Positions 11,617 through 22,342 are shown, counted from the stretch's first letter. The stretch is 64,000 bases of DNA from Lunularia cruciata (GCA_948567375.1 OX419757.1:75895836-75959835), one strand, 5' to 3'. Translations and numbers: made by a program. The notes: generated by a model not told the origin, from the sequence alone.

Positions 11617-12880
11617 GACGGCAACTATCAATAAGACCGATAGATGTTTCATGGGTCTAATAAGAGAAGTCAAGAGTGCACAACTCGATGGACAAGTTCC
11701 TATGAAATTGAAGGCTGTGGTGGATGAATTTCAAAATGTCTTTCTCGATGATCTACTCTTAGGATTACCACCAAAAAGGAGAGTTGATCATAAAATTGAG
11801 ACACTCTCAGGGAAGACACCTCCTTGTAAGGCCCCATATCGCCTATCACCTCATGAGTTGGAGGAGTGTAAGACTCAAATTGAGGAGATGGTGCAAAAGA
11901 GGTTCATCCAACCTAGCATATCACCATATAGGGCTCCTATCTTGTTTGTGAAGAAGAAGGATGGTACAATGCGCATGTGCATTGACTATTGAGGTCTCAA
12001 TCAGCAAATAGTGAAGAACAAATACCCCTTACCTTGCATAGATGACCTATTTGATCAACTCCATGGAGCAAGATACTTCACCAAATTGGACTTGCGGAGC
12101 GGTTATAATCAAATCCAAATTGCAAAGGAGGATGTGTACAAAACTACCTTTCGAACCAAGTATGGCCACTTCAAGTATCTTGTGATGCCTTTTGGCCTCA
12201 CCAATACACCTGCCACTTTCATGAGTCTGATGAATGACATATTTTATCCATACTTGGATAAGTCTGTTATTGTCTTCTTGGATGATATCTTGGTATACAA
12301 TGGCACGATAACAGAACACAAACAACATCTACGAGAGGTCCTCCAGATTCTAAGACAGAATCGATTGTATGCCAAAATCTCAAAGTGCAAGTTTGGCAAG
12401 TCTGAAGTAGACTACTTGGGGCATCGAGTAAGTGCAGAGGTCATTCAAAAATGGCGTGCCCTAGAAGATCAGACTCAACTCAAGAGCTTCTTGGGGTTGA
12501 CGGGATTCTATTGTAGATTTTTCAAGGACTTCTCTAGGGTTGCACAGCCTTTAACGGCACTACTTGGCAAGAGGAAGAAGTGGAGATGGGGAACTCCACA
12601 AATGTTGGCCTTTCAAGAATTGAAAGCCGCCTTGCTACATGCACCAATCTTGAAGTGGTATGACCCAAAATGACTAATCAAGTTGGCTACAAATGCATCA
12701 AGTGTAGCAACAGGAGTAGTCTTACAACAAGAGTGGCATGACGGATGGCATCCAATTGCATATTTCTCTCAAAAGTTGCTACCGGTAGAGCACAACTACC
12801 ACACCACCGAACCAGAAGAGTTGGGCCATTGTTCTTGAAACCAAGCATTTGAGCAACAATTGCATAACAAGGACGTTGCA
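11617..12880 (+). pseudogene. E2 reverse transcriptase and truncated RNase H
   Basis: The RT reads almost intact: the CKAPYRLSPHELEE block (about 11825), RMCIDY then a TGA at 11990, [16 protein letters not shown] (12014), [12 protein letters not shown], the [11 protein letters not shown] block and catalytic FLDDILVYN at about 12275-12300. The thumb and connection follow ([29 protein letters not shown]). A TGA at 12671 ends the long frame. RNase H continues with the HPIAYFSQKLL block near 12750 and is lost near 12870. Only a few lesions separate this copy from a full RT, so it is younger than E1. Confidence 0.88.
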
Positions 12881-12882
12881 TC

Positions 12883-12899
12883 TTAAAAGGAGGGAGGTC
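12883..12899 (+). promoter_or_regulatory. E2 polypurine tract
   Basis: AAAAGGAGGGAGG directly upstream of the 3' LTR start (TGTAATACC) is the plus-strand priming site. The same position in the inverted copy at 30.71 kb is a related purine run. Confidence 0.8.
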
Positions 12900-13632
12900 T
12901 GTAATACCAAGAGCTAACCATATGATCTAGATGGGAAATTTGGTTTGGTAATATCTAGAATGATGTTATACATGATGGTTGAAATAGATCAGATAGAAGT
13001 ATCACCAAAAGAGTACTTCTACTAATAGAGTAGAAACTGAAATAGACTTGAGAACCTTAGAACCCATAGCTAGACATATGATTTAAAGGTGAAAATTGGT
13101 TCAGTAACATCTGGAAGGATGTTACACATGATGGACTAAACAGATCAGAAAGAAGTATTACCAAAAAGGAGACTTCTACTAATAGAGTAGGAACCCAAAT
13201 ATACTTAAAATCTTTGAAGGCAATTTTGGAGTCCTAAACGGATGAATTAGGCCTCAAAATGTGCAAATCCTTTTCTCAATAGAGAGAAAGGCTGGCCTTC
13301 CCTCTCCCTAGTTTGTCTCATTGAGAGCTTTTCAATGGTACCTTACGTGATTTTGAGACTCCTACAAGAAGATTCCCTAAAAGATTCCCTCTGGTCAAAG
13401 CTTGTTTGACCAACTAGATAGGACCTAGACCAACATGTCACCCATCCAAGTAAGTAATCCAAAGGTGGAGCTTGCTGACATATCACCTATCTATGTGTCT
13501 AATCCTATGGTGGAGCTTCCTTGGAGGAGATCCTCTTTGTCTATATAATAAAGAGAAGGTGCTCCTTTGGGGCACCAAATGTTGAGTGTGTAATTTGTAT
13601 TTTCTCTCTTCTCTTGTCCTCGGAGTATTACA
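12900..13632 (+). repeat. E2 3' LTR (family A, long form, 733 bp)
   Basis: It starts at TGTAATACC right after the polypurine tract and ends ATTACA, followed by TGATT. It has the same tandem leading segment as the 5' LTR of E2. The two differ at scattered bases, mostly transitions, which indicates some age. CTATATAATAAAG lies near 13541. Confidence 0.88.
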
Positions 13633-14290
13633 TGATTCCACCATTGCATGTCATGTTAGAGTGGAAAAGATATTGGATGCAACCAAATGCCATTACTATT
13701 GGCCCAAGATGAGAAATGCTTTGATGGATTCTGTTTGAAGTTGCCTACTTTGTCAACAAAATAAGGCTTCCAATCAAGCTCATGTATGACTTCTTCAACC
13801 CCTTCCTACTCCTACATAATGTTGGGAACAAGTAAGCATGGATCTAGTTTGAGAATTGCCTAAGATCACCTAAGGGTTTGACTCCATCATAGTCTTTGTT
13901 GACCAACTTAGCAAAATGATTCATGTGCATCCTACCACCAAGAATGTGATTGCTCTACAATTAGATCAATTGTATTTAGATGTAGTCTTTTCTCACCATG
14001 GCCTGTCTCAAGTGCTCATCATTGATAGAGGCACTCAATTCACCAGTTTGTTTTGGAGAACACTTTTTGGTTTCTTCAAAACTAAATTGGCCATGTCCAT
14101 GGCTTACTATTCATAGATCAATGGACAAACAAAGCAAGCTAGTTGTAGTATTGAAGACATGCTCCAAGGCTTCACCCTAGAGGAGCAAGAATAGTAGGAC
14201 ACCTTACTCCCATTGGTCGAATTTGTGTACAACAATTTAGTAAATGCATGCCACATCATTCTTCCTCATGTATGGAGAGCATCCTTTCAT
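13633..14290 (+). pseudogene. E1 integrase, right half of split pol
   Basis: The text continues the E1 pol after E2. A zinc-binding H2C2 remnant (LLCQQNKASN) lies near 13740. The catalytic core begins with the VFVDQLSKMIHVHPTTK block (13890-13945) and keeps IIDRGTQFTSLFW (about 14015-14060), so the second aspartate remains. The YNNLVNA region follows near 14230. The frame is broken by at least four stops. Similarity ends around 14290 after a GEHPF-like block. Confidence 0.78.
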
Positions 14291-15034
14291 AACTTTGAGT
14301 TTGATGAAGATCCATCCAATCGATGTCTATGACAACCCGGCAAATGTCACTTTTGCGGTAATCAGGTAAGTGAAGTTCGTTCCCATAGAGATACAATTCA
14401 AAAATGATCAAATACAAAGACAAATGGTAACAAGTACTTCTTCTTGGTTGCATCTTTAGTCTCTCAGGTAGAAACTACACCTAAAAGAGAGTAATAAGCA
14501 CTAGATAGCAATCTTGTCATGAATTAACACTTACTATTCACAACTCATTCAATTCTATCCAAACAAATCTTGATTGTGATGATTCAGATCCTTCCAAAGA
14601 TGACTACTTTATTGCCTCAGAATTGTGTTCCACCCCTCCATTGAAGGCACAAGGTCCTTGATCAAAATCACTTCACATCAACCTTGTGTTGCACTCACAA
14701 ATGCAAAATACTACCAACACTGCAATTCCTCTCAGACCTGTCAAAGCATTGCTCCGATTGCACTTCACTTAGGATCAAACACACAGAATGAAGTGATAGA
14801 GAAGAAGTTTAGAACCCTACTACTTTTTCTAGAGTGGATAGAAAGCCGGTGAGCATCTCCTTGAGTCTCTTAGCTAGAGTGGGTGTGGCTTGACTGTAAT
14901 CAATGCCCAATTGTTGGGAGATCATTGAGTGACAAATCAAGTACTGATCTGATTGAGTATGATTTGAGTTGTGTAAACAAACTGATTATTGTGACACTTT
15001 AGAGTCCATGTATGACTTATGTGTGAGTTGGGTT
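14291..15034. other. No gene recognised between E1 and E3
   Basis: No motif or repeat copy could be assigned. The stretch includes a GGTAAGTGAAG donor-like word near 14361, but no exon around it reads convincingly. Confidence 0.4.
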
Positions 15035-15099
15035 TCTATAGTGTGTGATGTTGACAACAATGTATGTTGTGTAGTGATGTACATACGCACAATAAGTTA
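15035..15099 (+). repeat. Candidate terminal-repeat fragment of E3
   Basis: The words TTCTATAGTGTGTGATGTTG, TGTGTAGTGATGTACATA and CGCAC recur in the same order at about 33350-33410, downstream of the E3 integrase. A direct repeat on both sides of the E3 coding region is what an LTR pair would give. Only this part is recognisably shared, and the LTR ends cannot be placed. Confidence 0.35.
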
Positions 15100-15534
15100 C
15101 ACCCTTGGTTCAGATACATGGATTGTTGACATGTTAGCAAGCTCCACCCTTAGATTAGTGGCTTGGATGGGTGACATGTTGGTCCTTGTCCTATCTGGTT
15201 GGTCAAACAAGTTTGATCAAACAAGTTTGTCTTTAGGGATCTTCATATAGGAGTCTCCAAATCACATGGGTGAGGTAGCATTGGAAAGCTCTTGATGAGC
15301 TAAACTTGTGGAAAAGGAGGAATCCACTCATTTATTAGGTCTAATTCATCCATTTAGGCCTCCAAAATTGGCCCTAAAGTTTTTAGGCTATTCTTGACTC
15401 CTACTCTATTAGTAGAAGTACTCTTTTGGTGACACCTCTATTTGATCTACTTATTCCATCATATATAACATCCTCATATATGTTACCAAACCAATTTTCA
15501 CCTCTAGATAATATATCTAGCTATTGGTATTACA
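15100..15534 (-). repeat. Family A LTR remnant, minus orientation
   Basis: On the minus strand it begins TGTAATACCAATAGCTAG at 15534. It then follows the short-form family A LTR through the CACCAAAAGAGTACTTCTAC, GGAGGCCTAAATGGATGAAT and GACCAACCAGATAGG words, stopping about 430 bases in. The 3' third with the TATA box is missing. It sits at the left edge of E3. Confidence 0.8.
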
Positions 15535-15864
15535 CTAATTCTACCAAGTCCAGCACAATCTTAGGAGTGACTCAATTGATTATGTACTCTTCTTTGTTCT
15601 CAACCACCAACATGTTTCCATTAGGAATTGAGCCAACTTTAATTTTTTTGTAAACTACCACACTTGTGAAAGTAAGGATTGTGTGGTTCTCGCTTCTAGT
15701 GCAGAGGTGATTGATGGTGGAGCAACTTGGTTGAGGAGCATCATATCCATTTTGGTACTAGTGGTAAGCAATAACTACTAGGTCGGAGGATTTACTTGCT
15801 AGACTTGCATTTGAGCAAGCTAGGTTTACACTTGGAGTTATCTTATTGGATAATCAAAGTGAGG

Positions 15865-16245
15865 TTTTCAATTTGGTTAGACCTTTTGGGAAGGTTTATA
15901 TACCAAAGAGGGTCTTGTTAGACTCTAGTGCATAGTCCCTTATGTTGGGGAAGGCTATAGTTCTTGGTCCTGAGCCATGGAAGACCAATGTTGAGAGATG
16001 TCTATTTAAGATACAAACATCTCTAGAGGATGGTTCTACATAATATAAAAAATGAGGGGCTCATTTTGCAACTCTAGCTCAGTCATCTCATTGATAGTTT
16101 TATGATGAGAGCCCATGCTAGTGTGATAGTAGTAAAGTCTTATGATGTGTTAGTTGGTGGAGCAATGTTATACCCTATGGGTTCAAGTATTGACTATTGA
16201 GAAGAGATAAATTTATATAGGCTAGGTTGGCCATCAAGTGAGGAG
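15865..16245 (+). pseudogene. E3 protease-like region, decayed
   Basis: The text contains VYIPKRVLLDSSA (15893-15931), where LLDSS stands at the DSG catalytic position, then a TAG and SLMLGKAIVLGPEP. A second block YDVLVGGAMLYPMGSSIDY lies near 16140-16195, resembling the DxxLG(G) segment that precedes the end of gypsy proteases. Two stops lie inside. It precedes the methyltransferase by about 290 bases. Confidence 0.55.
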
Positions 16246-16527
16246 TGTTGTATGTTGCCTACTTGTATGTTTTAGTATGATTTAGTCTTGGCTCACCACA
16301 ATCAATGACTATGTTATCAACCTCAACTTTCAATGGTTCTATTACTTGGCCTGGTGAGTTATTGGAGAGGAACGTCCATGCAAAGGATAGCCCAGTACTA
16401 GAGGAGATCATTGGAATTTAGAGTACAAGGAGAGTTGTTCCATCCACCTTGGATATTCCATTATGAAACCTTGATAAGGAGTTGCAATAACATACAAATC
16501 AGTTGGTATAGTAGGCTTGGAGTGGAA

Positions 16528-17438
16528 CCTTTATGTGAACAATTTGAGGATGATTTTCCAAAGTCTATTACCTTATAATCTTTTGATATTGCACTTATTG
16601 CTTGGCAATATATAGTGGAGTTAGTGTGCCTATTGGATTTTTTTGGTGGGGTCAACATTGGACTAGATGTGGTATTGCAGATAGACATATAGGTTTAGAA
16701 TACTTGTATGTGGAAAGAGATAAGATTTCTAAATGAGTCTATTTATATCATGTTGCATACTTTGAATACACTTGCATCCTATGTTATTGACAATTTCAAC
16801 AATTAGGGATTACCAAAAGACTTTATCATCTGATATTTCCTTGCTAGGTACAATATATAAAGAGATATGGTATCATTCATTTGGTGATTTTTGGCTAGCC
16901 ATGTTAGAGATATACCCATGGTGGCCAAGGACAAGATCTGCAAGATCTTTGTTTTGGTATGTTTTGGGAGATACTACATACACTCAAAAATATCCAAGTT
17001 TATCAATTAATTTCTCCAACATACATTTTGGAGAATATCCCTTTGATAGGTGACTCTTGCACATGAGTGATAGCAAGTACATACCAAGTTTGGTCTTGGA
17101 TTGGACCTACCATGTTATTGGATGCAACAAGAGTTGGATCACAAACTCATTGTCTTCATCTTTGGTGGATGAAGTTCTTACCTAAAGAGGTTGTACAATG
17201 TGCACATGATGGTATCCAATGACCATCACAATTGATTATTGATGATATCTTGGATGTTTGGTGCCAATCTAAGATGGTGGGAGTGGCTGAAAAGTCACCT
17301 ATGGTAGTAATGCACCTTGATGGGCAACCTAGAGCTGCTTTACTCATACTCATGAGTTTCCTAATCACCTATGCATATTGGGAAGGAGGTCATAGATATG
17401 TTTAGGACTACATGTTATAGTAGTTGGTGTAGCTCTAA
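16528..17438 (+). pseudogene. E3 cytosine-5 DNA methyltransferase, motifs I to VIII region
   Basis: C5 methyltransferases transfer a methyl group from AdoMet to cytosine. Motif I (AdoMet binding) is visible as LLDFFGGVNIGLDVVLQ at 16630-16680. After a one-base frameshift, a YLYVERDK block (motif II-like) stands at 16700-16723. Motif IV reads IFG-stop-PC-stop near 16888-16915: the catalytic cysteine is present, but the flanking W and Q codons are now TAG. A GMFWEIL block follows. Motif VI is TYILENIPLIGDS at about 17019-17058. A WIGPTMLLDATRVGS block at 17099-17143 precedes motif VIII. The remainder resumes at 28760 beyond B1. Confidence 0.72.
17434..17438. repeat. Target-site duplication of B1, left copy (TCTAA)
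   Basis: TCTAA directly precedes the B1 LTR at 17439 and is repeated at 28760-28764 directly after the other B1 LTR. Confidence 0.88.
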
Positions 17439-17849
17439 TGTAAAAGACCAAATCCGAGGAGAGAAATAGGAGAATGGAAACTCACATTGGGACACTTGAA
17501 TAAGGGAAAACTCTGAATGCCTAGCATGAGCTTTGGCTTTGTATTTACAGGTAGCATACAAGGTCCTTGAAAAGCTTCTCAAGAAGCTTCCTCAAGCCAC
17601 TTTCTTAGAGTGCAAGCCAAGTTAACTAGGAAGCTTCTCAAGAAGCTTCCTTCTAGAAGCCGTCTATTTGGCATGCAAGCTAGGCTAGTTGGAAGCTTCT
17701 AGAAGCTACTTACTTGAGGTGCAAGCTAAGATAGCTCGGAAACTTCCCAAGAAGCTTCCTAGATACTTTTGGAATATTCTAGGCTAATTTGTCTTATGTG
17801 CTACTTTGTAAACCTGACTAACTTCATCGCTAAACTCCATATTGTTATA
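17439..17849 (-). repeat. B1 3' LTR
   Basis: On the minus strand it starts TATAACAATATGGAG (the first base pair block has lost the expected TGTAAC) and ends GGTCTTTTACA. It contains the GAAGCTTC arrays typical of family B and a decayed TATA region. It matches 28334-28759 and the B2 LTRs. Confidence 0.88.
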
Positions 17850-17859
17850 TATTCCCCCG

Positions 17860-18240
17860 CCGCTAGTTGGTGACGTCCTCGTTGCCAGTGAAGCTTCAAA
17901 TTCTTGGATGGCCGTTTGTGCATTCTGGAGGTGAGAAAGAGGTTCCTATGTAGCATCATGAAGGGGATACCCTTTCCAAAGGACCTTGTACTTTGTACTT
18001 TGTATGTTGGCGACGGCCTCGTTGAATATGGCGACATGCAAGGATACGATCAACTTCGTACTCCTCATGATCATTGATAGGGATAGGAAGAGGAGGAGGT
18101 TGGACTCAAGAGGAAAAGGAAGAGGAGTTAGGAACAAAGGGTTTCAACTTAGAAACATGAAAGATAGGATGGATACGCATGTGACAAGGCAAGGCAAGTT
18201 GATAAGCAACAGGAAAGACAATTTGGGTGATATCAAAAGG
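17860..18240 (-). pseudogene. B1 chromodomain and pol C-terminus
   Basis: On the minus strand YKVLWKGYPLHDAT (about 18005-17960) is the chromodomain core. Its aromatic and tryptophan positions match the better preserved copy in B2. A [12 protein letters not shown] linker preceding it is interrupted by a frameshift near 18137. Chromodomains at the end of gypsy integrases bind modified histones and steer insertion. Confidence 0.75.
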
Positions 18241-18242
18241 TC

Positions 18243-19165
18243 CTATCTAATTAAGGGGAAGTTTACAAACTTGGGTATCAATTGGGAGAGGGAGGTTATT
18301 AGACAATAACATGACTTTATCACCGATTTCAAAGGTGAGATCACGACGATGGTGGTCCGCATATTTTTTTGGCGGTTCTGAGCAACAAGGAGGTGAGACT
18401 TGGCTTGTTGGAGAGATTGGAATATAGTGGTCAAGAATGTGGAAGTATGAGGAACCTGAGATGGAGGGGGAGCAAGAAGAGAATCTAGAACAAGTAAATC
18501 TTGGCCAAAATTGAGAAAGAAAGGAGAAAATCCAATGCTTGCCTGTTTGGAATTGTTGTAGGCAAATTGTGCAACTGCAAGACATTCATCCCAATTGGTA
18601 TGGTGGATATTAACAAAGGCATGCAACATACAATTTGCACGTTTGGTTTGTCCATCAGTTTGAGGATGATAGGCCATGGACAAAGCAAGCTTGGTGCCAA
18701 GTATCTGGAGGAGTGCTTGCCAAAACTTCCCGGTAAATCGAGGACCACGGTTGGAGATGAGTACACATGGCATCTCATGATGCTTGAAGACATTGTTGAA
18801 GTAGATTTGCGCTAAGGTTGGAGCACCCACGGTATCACAGGTTGTTGCCAAGTGGATTTGCTTACTAAGCTTATCCACAAACACCACGATTGCAGTGTGT
18901 CCTTGTTTTGTCTTTGGCAAGGATGTGATGAGATCCAAGCTCACATGCTCCCAGTGAGCGGATGGAATGGCGAGTAGTTGAAGGAGTCCACTCGGCTTTT
19001 GGTTGTTGGCCTTGTTATGTTGGCAGCTCTCGCACAATTGGACAAATTCTAGAACATCTTGTGTCATGTTGGGCCACCACCATTGACGTTGAAGGGTACT
19101 CAAGGTCTTGTCCACACCCATGTGACCCGTGATGGGTAAATCATGGGCTTCTTGAAGGCACATAA
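18243..19165 (-). pseudogene. B1 integrase
   Basis: An open stretch of 306 codons starts within the H2C2 zinc finger (HDLPITGHMGVDKTL; CESCQHNKANN). It covers the catalytic core with LDLITSLPKTKQGHTAIVVF (first aspartate kept), SNRGPRF (the second catalytic aspartate is now asparagine) and DGQTKRAN (the catalytic glutamate is now lysine). Both changes are transitions. Even though the frame is open, two of the three DDE residues are lost, so it cannot catalyse strand transfer. Confidence 0.88.
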
Positions 19166-19329
19166 GTCAAAGATCACCTTTGGTTGGAACATAGATCCAG
19201 TCCTCATGGAATAAAAGGCCCTCTTTGATGGAGAAGGTGTTGTACTTCTTATCACATGCCGTAAGGTGACCATGTACCATTTGGAAGAAGGGGTCTTGGT
19301 GTAGAGCTGACTGAAACTCATTTTGGACC

Positions 19330-20650
19330 TTGGAGTCAATTGACACTGTTGAAATTGCCACTGTGATGAGAAGAAGAGACTTCAAATCAGGTCGTCGTGA
19401 TAAAGCATCAAGGATGACATGGAACCAACCTGGTTTGTACTCAAGTTTGATGTCATACCGTTGGAGTTGTTCCCCTCATTAATGATGTTGACTCTTCATA
19501 TGTTCCAAGTGTAAGGTCTGCAACAATGGTTTGTGATTAGTTCGCATGATCACTTGTTTCCCCAAGAGGTAATGCCTCCATACCTTGGTGGCATATACCA
19601 TTGCAAGTTGTTCTTGATCTTGAGAAGAGTAGTTTTGTTCAGCCATATTGAGTCGGCAAGACACAAAGGCAATGAGATGGAGTCCATCTAGGAATTCTTG
19701 TTGCAGCATGGCTCCAATCGCAAAGTTAGAAGCATCAAAATCAACCATACAAGGTAGTTGAGAATCATATGGTTGAAGAATGGGTCTTGAAGACACCATA
19801 TGCTTTAAATTTTGGAATGCTTCTTCATGCTCTGTGGTCCACTGGAAGCTCAAGTGCTTTCCAAAGAGGTCAATCAATGGTGCAACCACATGGGCATAAT
19901 AATGGATGAACCATCAATAAAAATTGGCCAATCCATTGAATGCACATACTTCTGTAGCATCCTTCGGGGTAGGCCAATCAATAATGGCCTTGATTTTCTC
20001 TTCTTCCACCTTGATCCCCTCTGATGAGATCTTATGACCCAAGAAGGTAACCTCCTTCTGCCAAAAGGTACACTTTGACTTCATGCACTAAAATTTCCAT
20101 TGTCATAGTCGTCTTAGGACTTCTCGCACATGATTCACGTGTTCTGCCTCTGTCTTACTATAAATTAAGATATCATCCAAAACAACACCACAGACCAATC
20201 CAATAGTCCATCCAACACCCGATGCATATGATCCATGAAGACTGCAAGAGCATTAGTGAGTCCAAAAGGTAGAACTCTCCACTCAAAATGCCCATACCTT
20301 GTACAAAAGGTAGTCTTTTGCACATCCTCTCTCTCAATGGGAATTTGCCAATAGCCGCTGCAAAGATCTAACTTGGAAAAGTAGCATGCTCTACTTAGTT
20401 GATCAAGCAAGTTATCGATCCAAGGCAAGGGATATGCATTCTTCACGGTTTGCTTATTGAGCCCACAATAGTCAATACAAAAACGAAGTCCTCCATCCTT
20501 CTTTGGAACAAATAGTACCGGTGCTCCTCAAGGAGAGGTACTATGTCATATGAAGTCCTTCTCCAACAACTATGTAAGTGTTTTTTGCAACTCCTCCAAC
20601 TCCTTTGGTGAGAGCCAATAGATTGGTCTACTCACTAGAGTACTCCTTGG
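19330..20650 (-). pseudogene. B1 reverse transcriptase and RNase H
   Basis: On the minus strand RT covers about 20650-20060 with [31 protein letters not shown], a [11 protein letters not shown] block and a catalytic region near 20180 where a base loss turns FLDD into an altered reading. RNase H covers about 19889-19479 with the VDFDASNFAIGAMLQQE block and DQEQLAMVYATKVWRHY. Stops and shifts separate the pieces. The homologous B2 region is better preserved. Confidence 0.85.
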
Positions 20651-21059
20651 CAATAACTCAATCTTGAAGGGCATACCTCAATCGGAGGGTAATCCCTTTG
20701 GCAGATCATTCGGAAACACGTCCGCAAACTCCTTAACTATCTGATCAACCATTGCTTGATGAGGCTCTTGGTCCTCCACAGATTGTTCTTGTGCAATCGG
20801 CTTGATCCATACTGCAAATACAGACTTATCTTCCTCCTAAGCTTGCTCTATGGCTGCCTTACTAACAAAATTCCCTTCTAGGGACTCATCTCTCTTCCAA
20901 GCTTGCTCCATGGTTGCCTTCTTGGAAAAATTCCCATCTTGGGACTCCACTTCCTTCAAGGTTCGCTCTATGGCTACAAACTTCCCATCTTGGGACTGAC
21001 TATTCTTAGGTGTCTTACTTAGAGGTGCCAGACAACCTAATCGGAAATTCCTACCTTGG

Positions 21060-21648
21060 TGTTGTACTTGAATTTAGCATTGGGTCCAATCGAATTGAAC
21101 CTTATGACATTCAAGCCAAGGTAGACCCATAATGATATCATAGTGTAGAGGTGCCACTACAAACCTCATATACTCCAAATACTCCTTCCCAATCTTGAAG
21201 GTAACAAGATGCAAGGTGCGGAATGCAGAACCCTTTCTAGCATCTACTATTATCAAACTACTTCCAATCATTGGCTTGATAGGAATACCCAATTCCTTTG
21301 CTACTTGCGTAGATATGCAATTCTTTGAACTTCCAAAATCAACTAAAATACTACAATCCCAATTAGATATCATACCTTGCAAGTGAAGCAAACTTGCATA
21401 GGTTGATCCTTCAATCCCATTGGAACTAATCAAGCTCCTAGTAGGCAGCTCAAAATCTCCTACTAGGATTTCTTGTTTCCTTGATCATTTTGCTCCATGA
21501 CCTCCACTTGGGCAACTTGTTGAGGTCATCCATTCTTGAGTGGACATTCAGCAATGCAATGCCCCAATTGGTGACAATAAAAACAACCACCATTTTGTTG
21601 CAGTTTCTCTCTATCTGCTATACCAAGAGGTCTTTGTTGAATGGCATC
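21060..21648 (-). pseudogene. B1 protease and gag zinc knuckle
   Basis: On the minus strand the zinc knuckle CFYCHQLGHCIAEC (about 21590-21549) is a full CCHC (C-x2-C-x4-H-x4-C). The protease (21433-21074) contains ILVDFGSSKNCIST, where the catalytic triplet DSG has become DFG, and the closing DIIMGLPWLECHKVQFDW. The text upstream of the knuckle ends at DAIQQRP, exactly where B2 is inserted. The other half of gag resumes at 27347. Confidence 0.85.
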
Positions 21649-22071
21649 TGTAACAATATGGAGTTTAGTGACGAAGTTAGTCAGGCTTACAAAGTAGAGA
21701 ATAAGACAAAATAGCCTAGAATATTCTAGAAGCATCTAAGAAGCTTCTTAGGAAGCTTCCCAACTAGTTAACTTGTGCTCTAAGCAGGTAGCTTCTAGAA
21801 GGAAGCTTCTAGAAGCTTCTAACTAGCTTAGCTTGCATGCCAAGTAGGCGGCTTTTAGAAGGAAGCTTCTTGAGAAGCTTCCTAGTTAACTTGGCTTGCA
21901 CTCCAAGAAAGCGGCTCAAGGAAGCTTCTTGAGAAGCTTCAAGGGTCTTGTATGCTACCTATAAATACCAAGGCCAAAGCTCATGCTAGGCATTCGGAGT
22001 TTTCCCTCATTCAAGTGTCCCAATGTGAGTTTCTATTCTCCTATTTCTCTCCTCGGTTTCGGTCTTTTACA
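21649..22071 (+). repeat. B2 5' LTR (423 bp)
   Basis: It starts TGTAACAATATGGAG and ends TCTTTTACA. The internal part is filled with GAAGCTTC and TTCTAGAA words. TATAAATA at 21960-21967 is the probable core promoter, which would start the transcript about 30 bases downstream within the LTR. The 3' LTR differs by scattered transitions and by lacking one 12-13 base HSE unit. Confidence 0.92.
21719..21819 (+). promoter_or_regulatory. Heat-shock-element arrays in the family B LTR
   Basis: Two perfect nGAAnnTTC arrays are visible: GAATATTCTAGAA at 21719-21731 (three units) and GAAGCTTCTAGAAGCTTC at 21802-21819 (four units). Further partial units lie at 21740-21759, 21793-21800, 21862-21881 and 21921-21940. 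Heat-shock factors bind three or more alternating GAA/TTC units. The arrays lie 140-240 bases upstream of the TATA box, the usual place for an enhancer. Heat response is inferred from the motif only. Confidence 0.6.
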
Positions 22072-22072
22072 T

Positions 22073-22086
22073 TGGTATCAGAGCAG
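22073..22086 (+). promoter_or_regulatory. B2 primer-binding site
   Basis: TGGTATCAGAGCAG follows the LTR end by one base and is the exact plant initiator-tRNA-Met complement (TGGTATCAGAGC). Confidence 0.88.
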
Positions 22087-22342
22087 GAATGGGATGGATG
22101 GAATTTATGGACCACCAAATCCACTTCCACCAAACCATTGGGACTTTCATGTCCAAATATTACCAAAGCATCATTTCACATAATTCATCACCTCGCGCAT
22201 TGGGCAGGATTTTCTACACATGATCACCGTGTCAGAGGAACCCTTGATACTTCCAGTTGTAACTTATGGAGAACGGTGGACGTGTTGTATCTATGTTTTA
22301 ATCAACTAGATAAATTGAGTGTAGTAGAATAGAGTAGTAGCG

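Larger units (their letters stand above)
8004..13632 (+). mobile_element. E2: family A Ty3/gypsy element nested in E1, integrase deleted
   Basis: A complete-ended element: LTR 8004-8701, primer site 8703, gag, protease, RT, a truncated RNase H, polypurine tract, LTR 12900-13632, and TGATT duplications outside. The RNase H reading stops near 12870 and the polypurine tract follows almost at once, so the integrase region (about 1.3 kb in E1) is missing. E2 must have relied on enzymes from other copies or lost integrase after insertion. It also carries a solo LTR inside pol at 10889-11616. Confidence 0.9.
3607..14290 (+). mobile_element. E1: family A Ty3/gypsy retrotransposon, interrupted by E2
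   Basis: The element begins with an LTR at 3607 and a primer site at 4200. It then carries decayed gag, protease, RT and RNase H up to 8003. After the E2 insertion (8004-13632) the reading resumes with integrase at 13633 and fades near 14290. The TGATT target duplication on both sides of E2 shows that the two halves are one element. Every coding region has many stops and small indels. No 3' LTR in the same orientation was found downstream, so the right end is lost or replaced. E1 is the oldest layer of this nest. Confidence 0.8.

Noticed and set aside
18501-18815. Plus-strand open frame of 104 codons
   Set aside because: It is the complement of the B1 integrase frame and has no motif of its own. 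Similar shadow frames occur over all the retroelements.
21719-21940. GAAGCTTC clusters read as a CRISPR-like or satellite array
   Set aside because: Units are irregularly spaced and lie inside LTRs. They are better explained as HSE arrays in a retroelement promoter.
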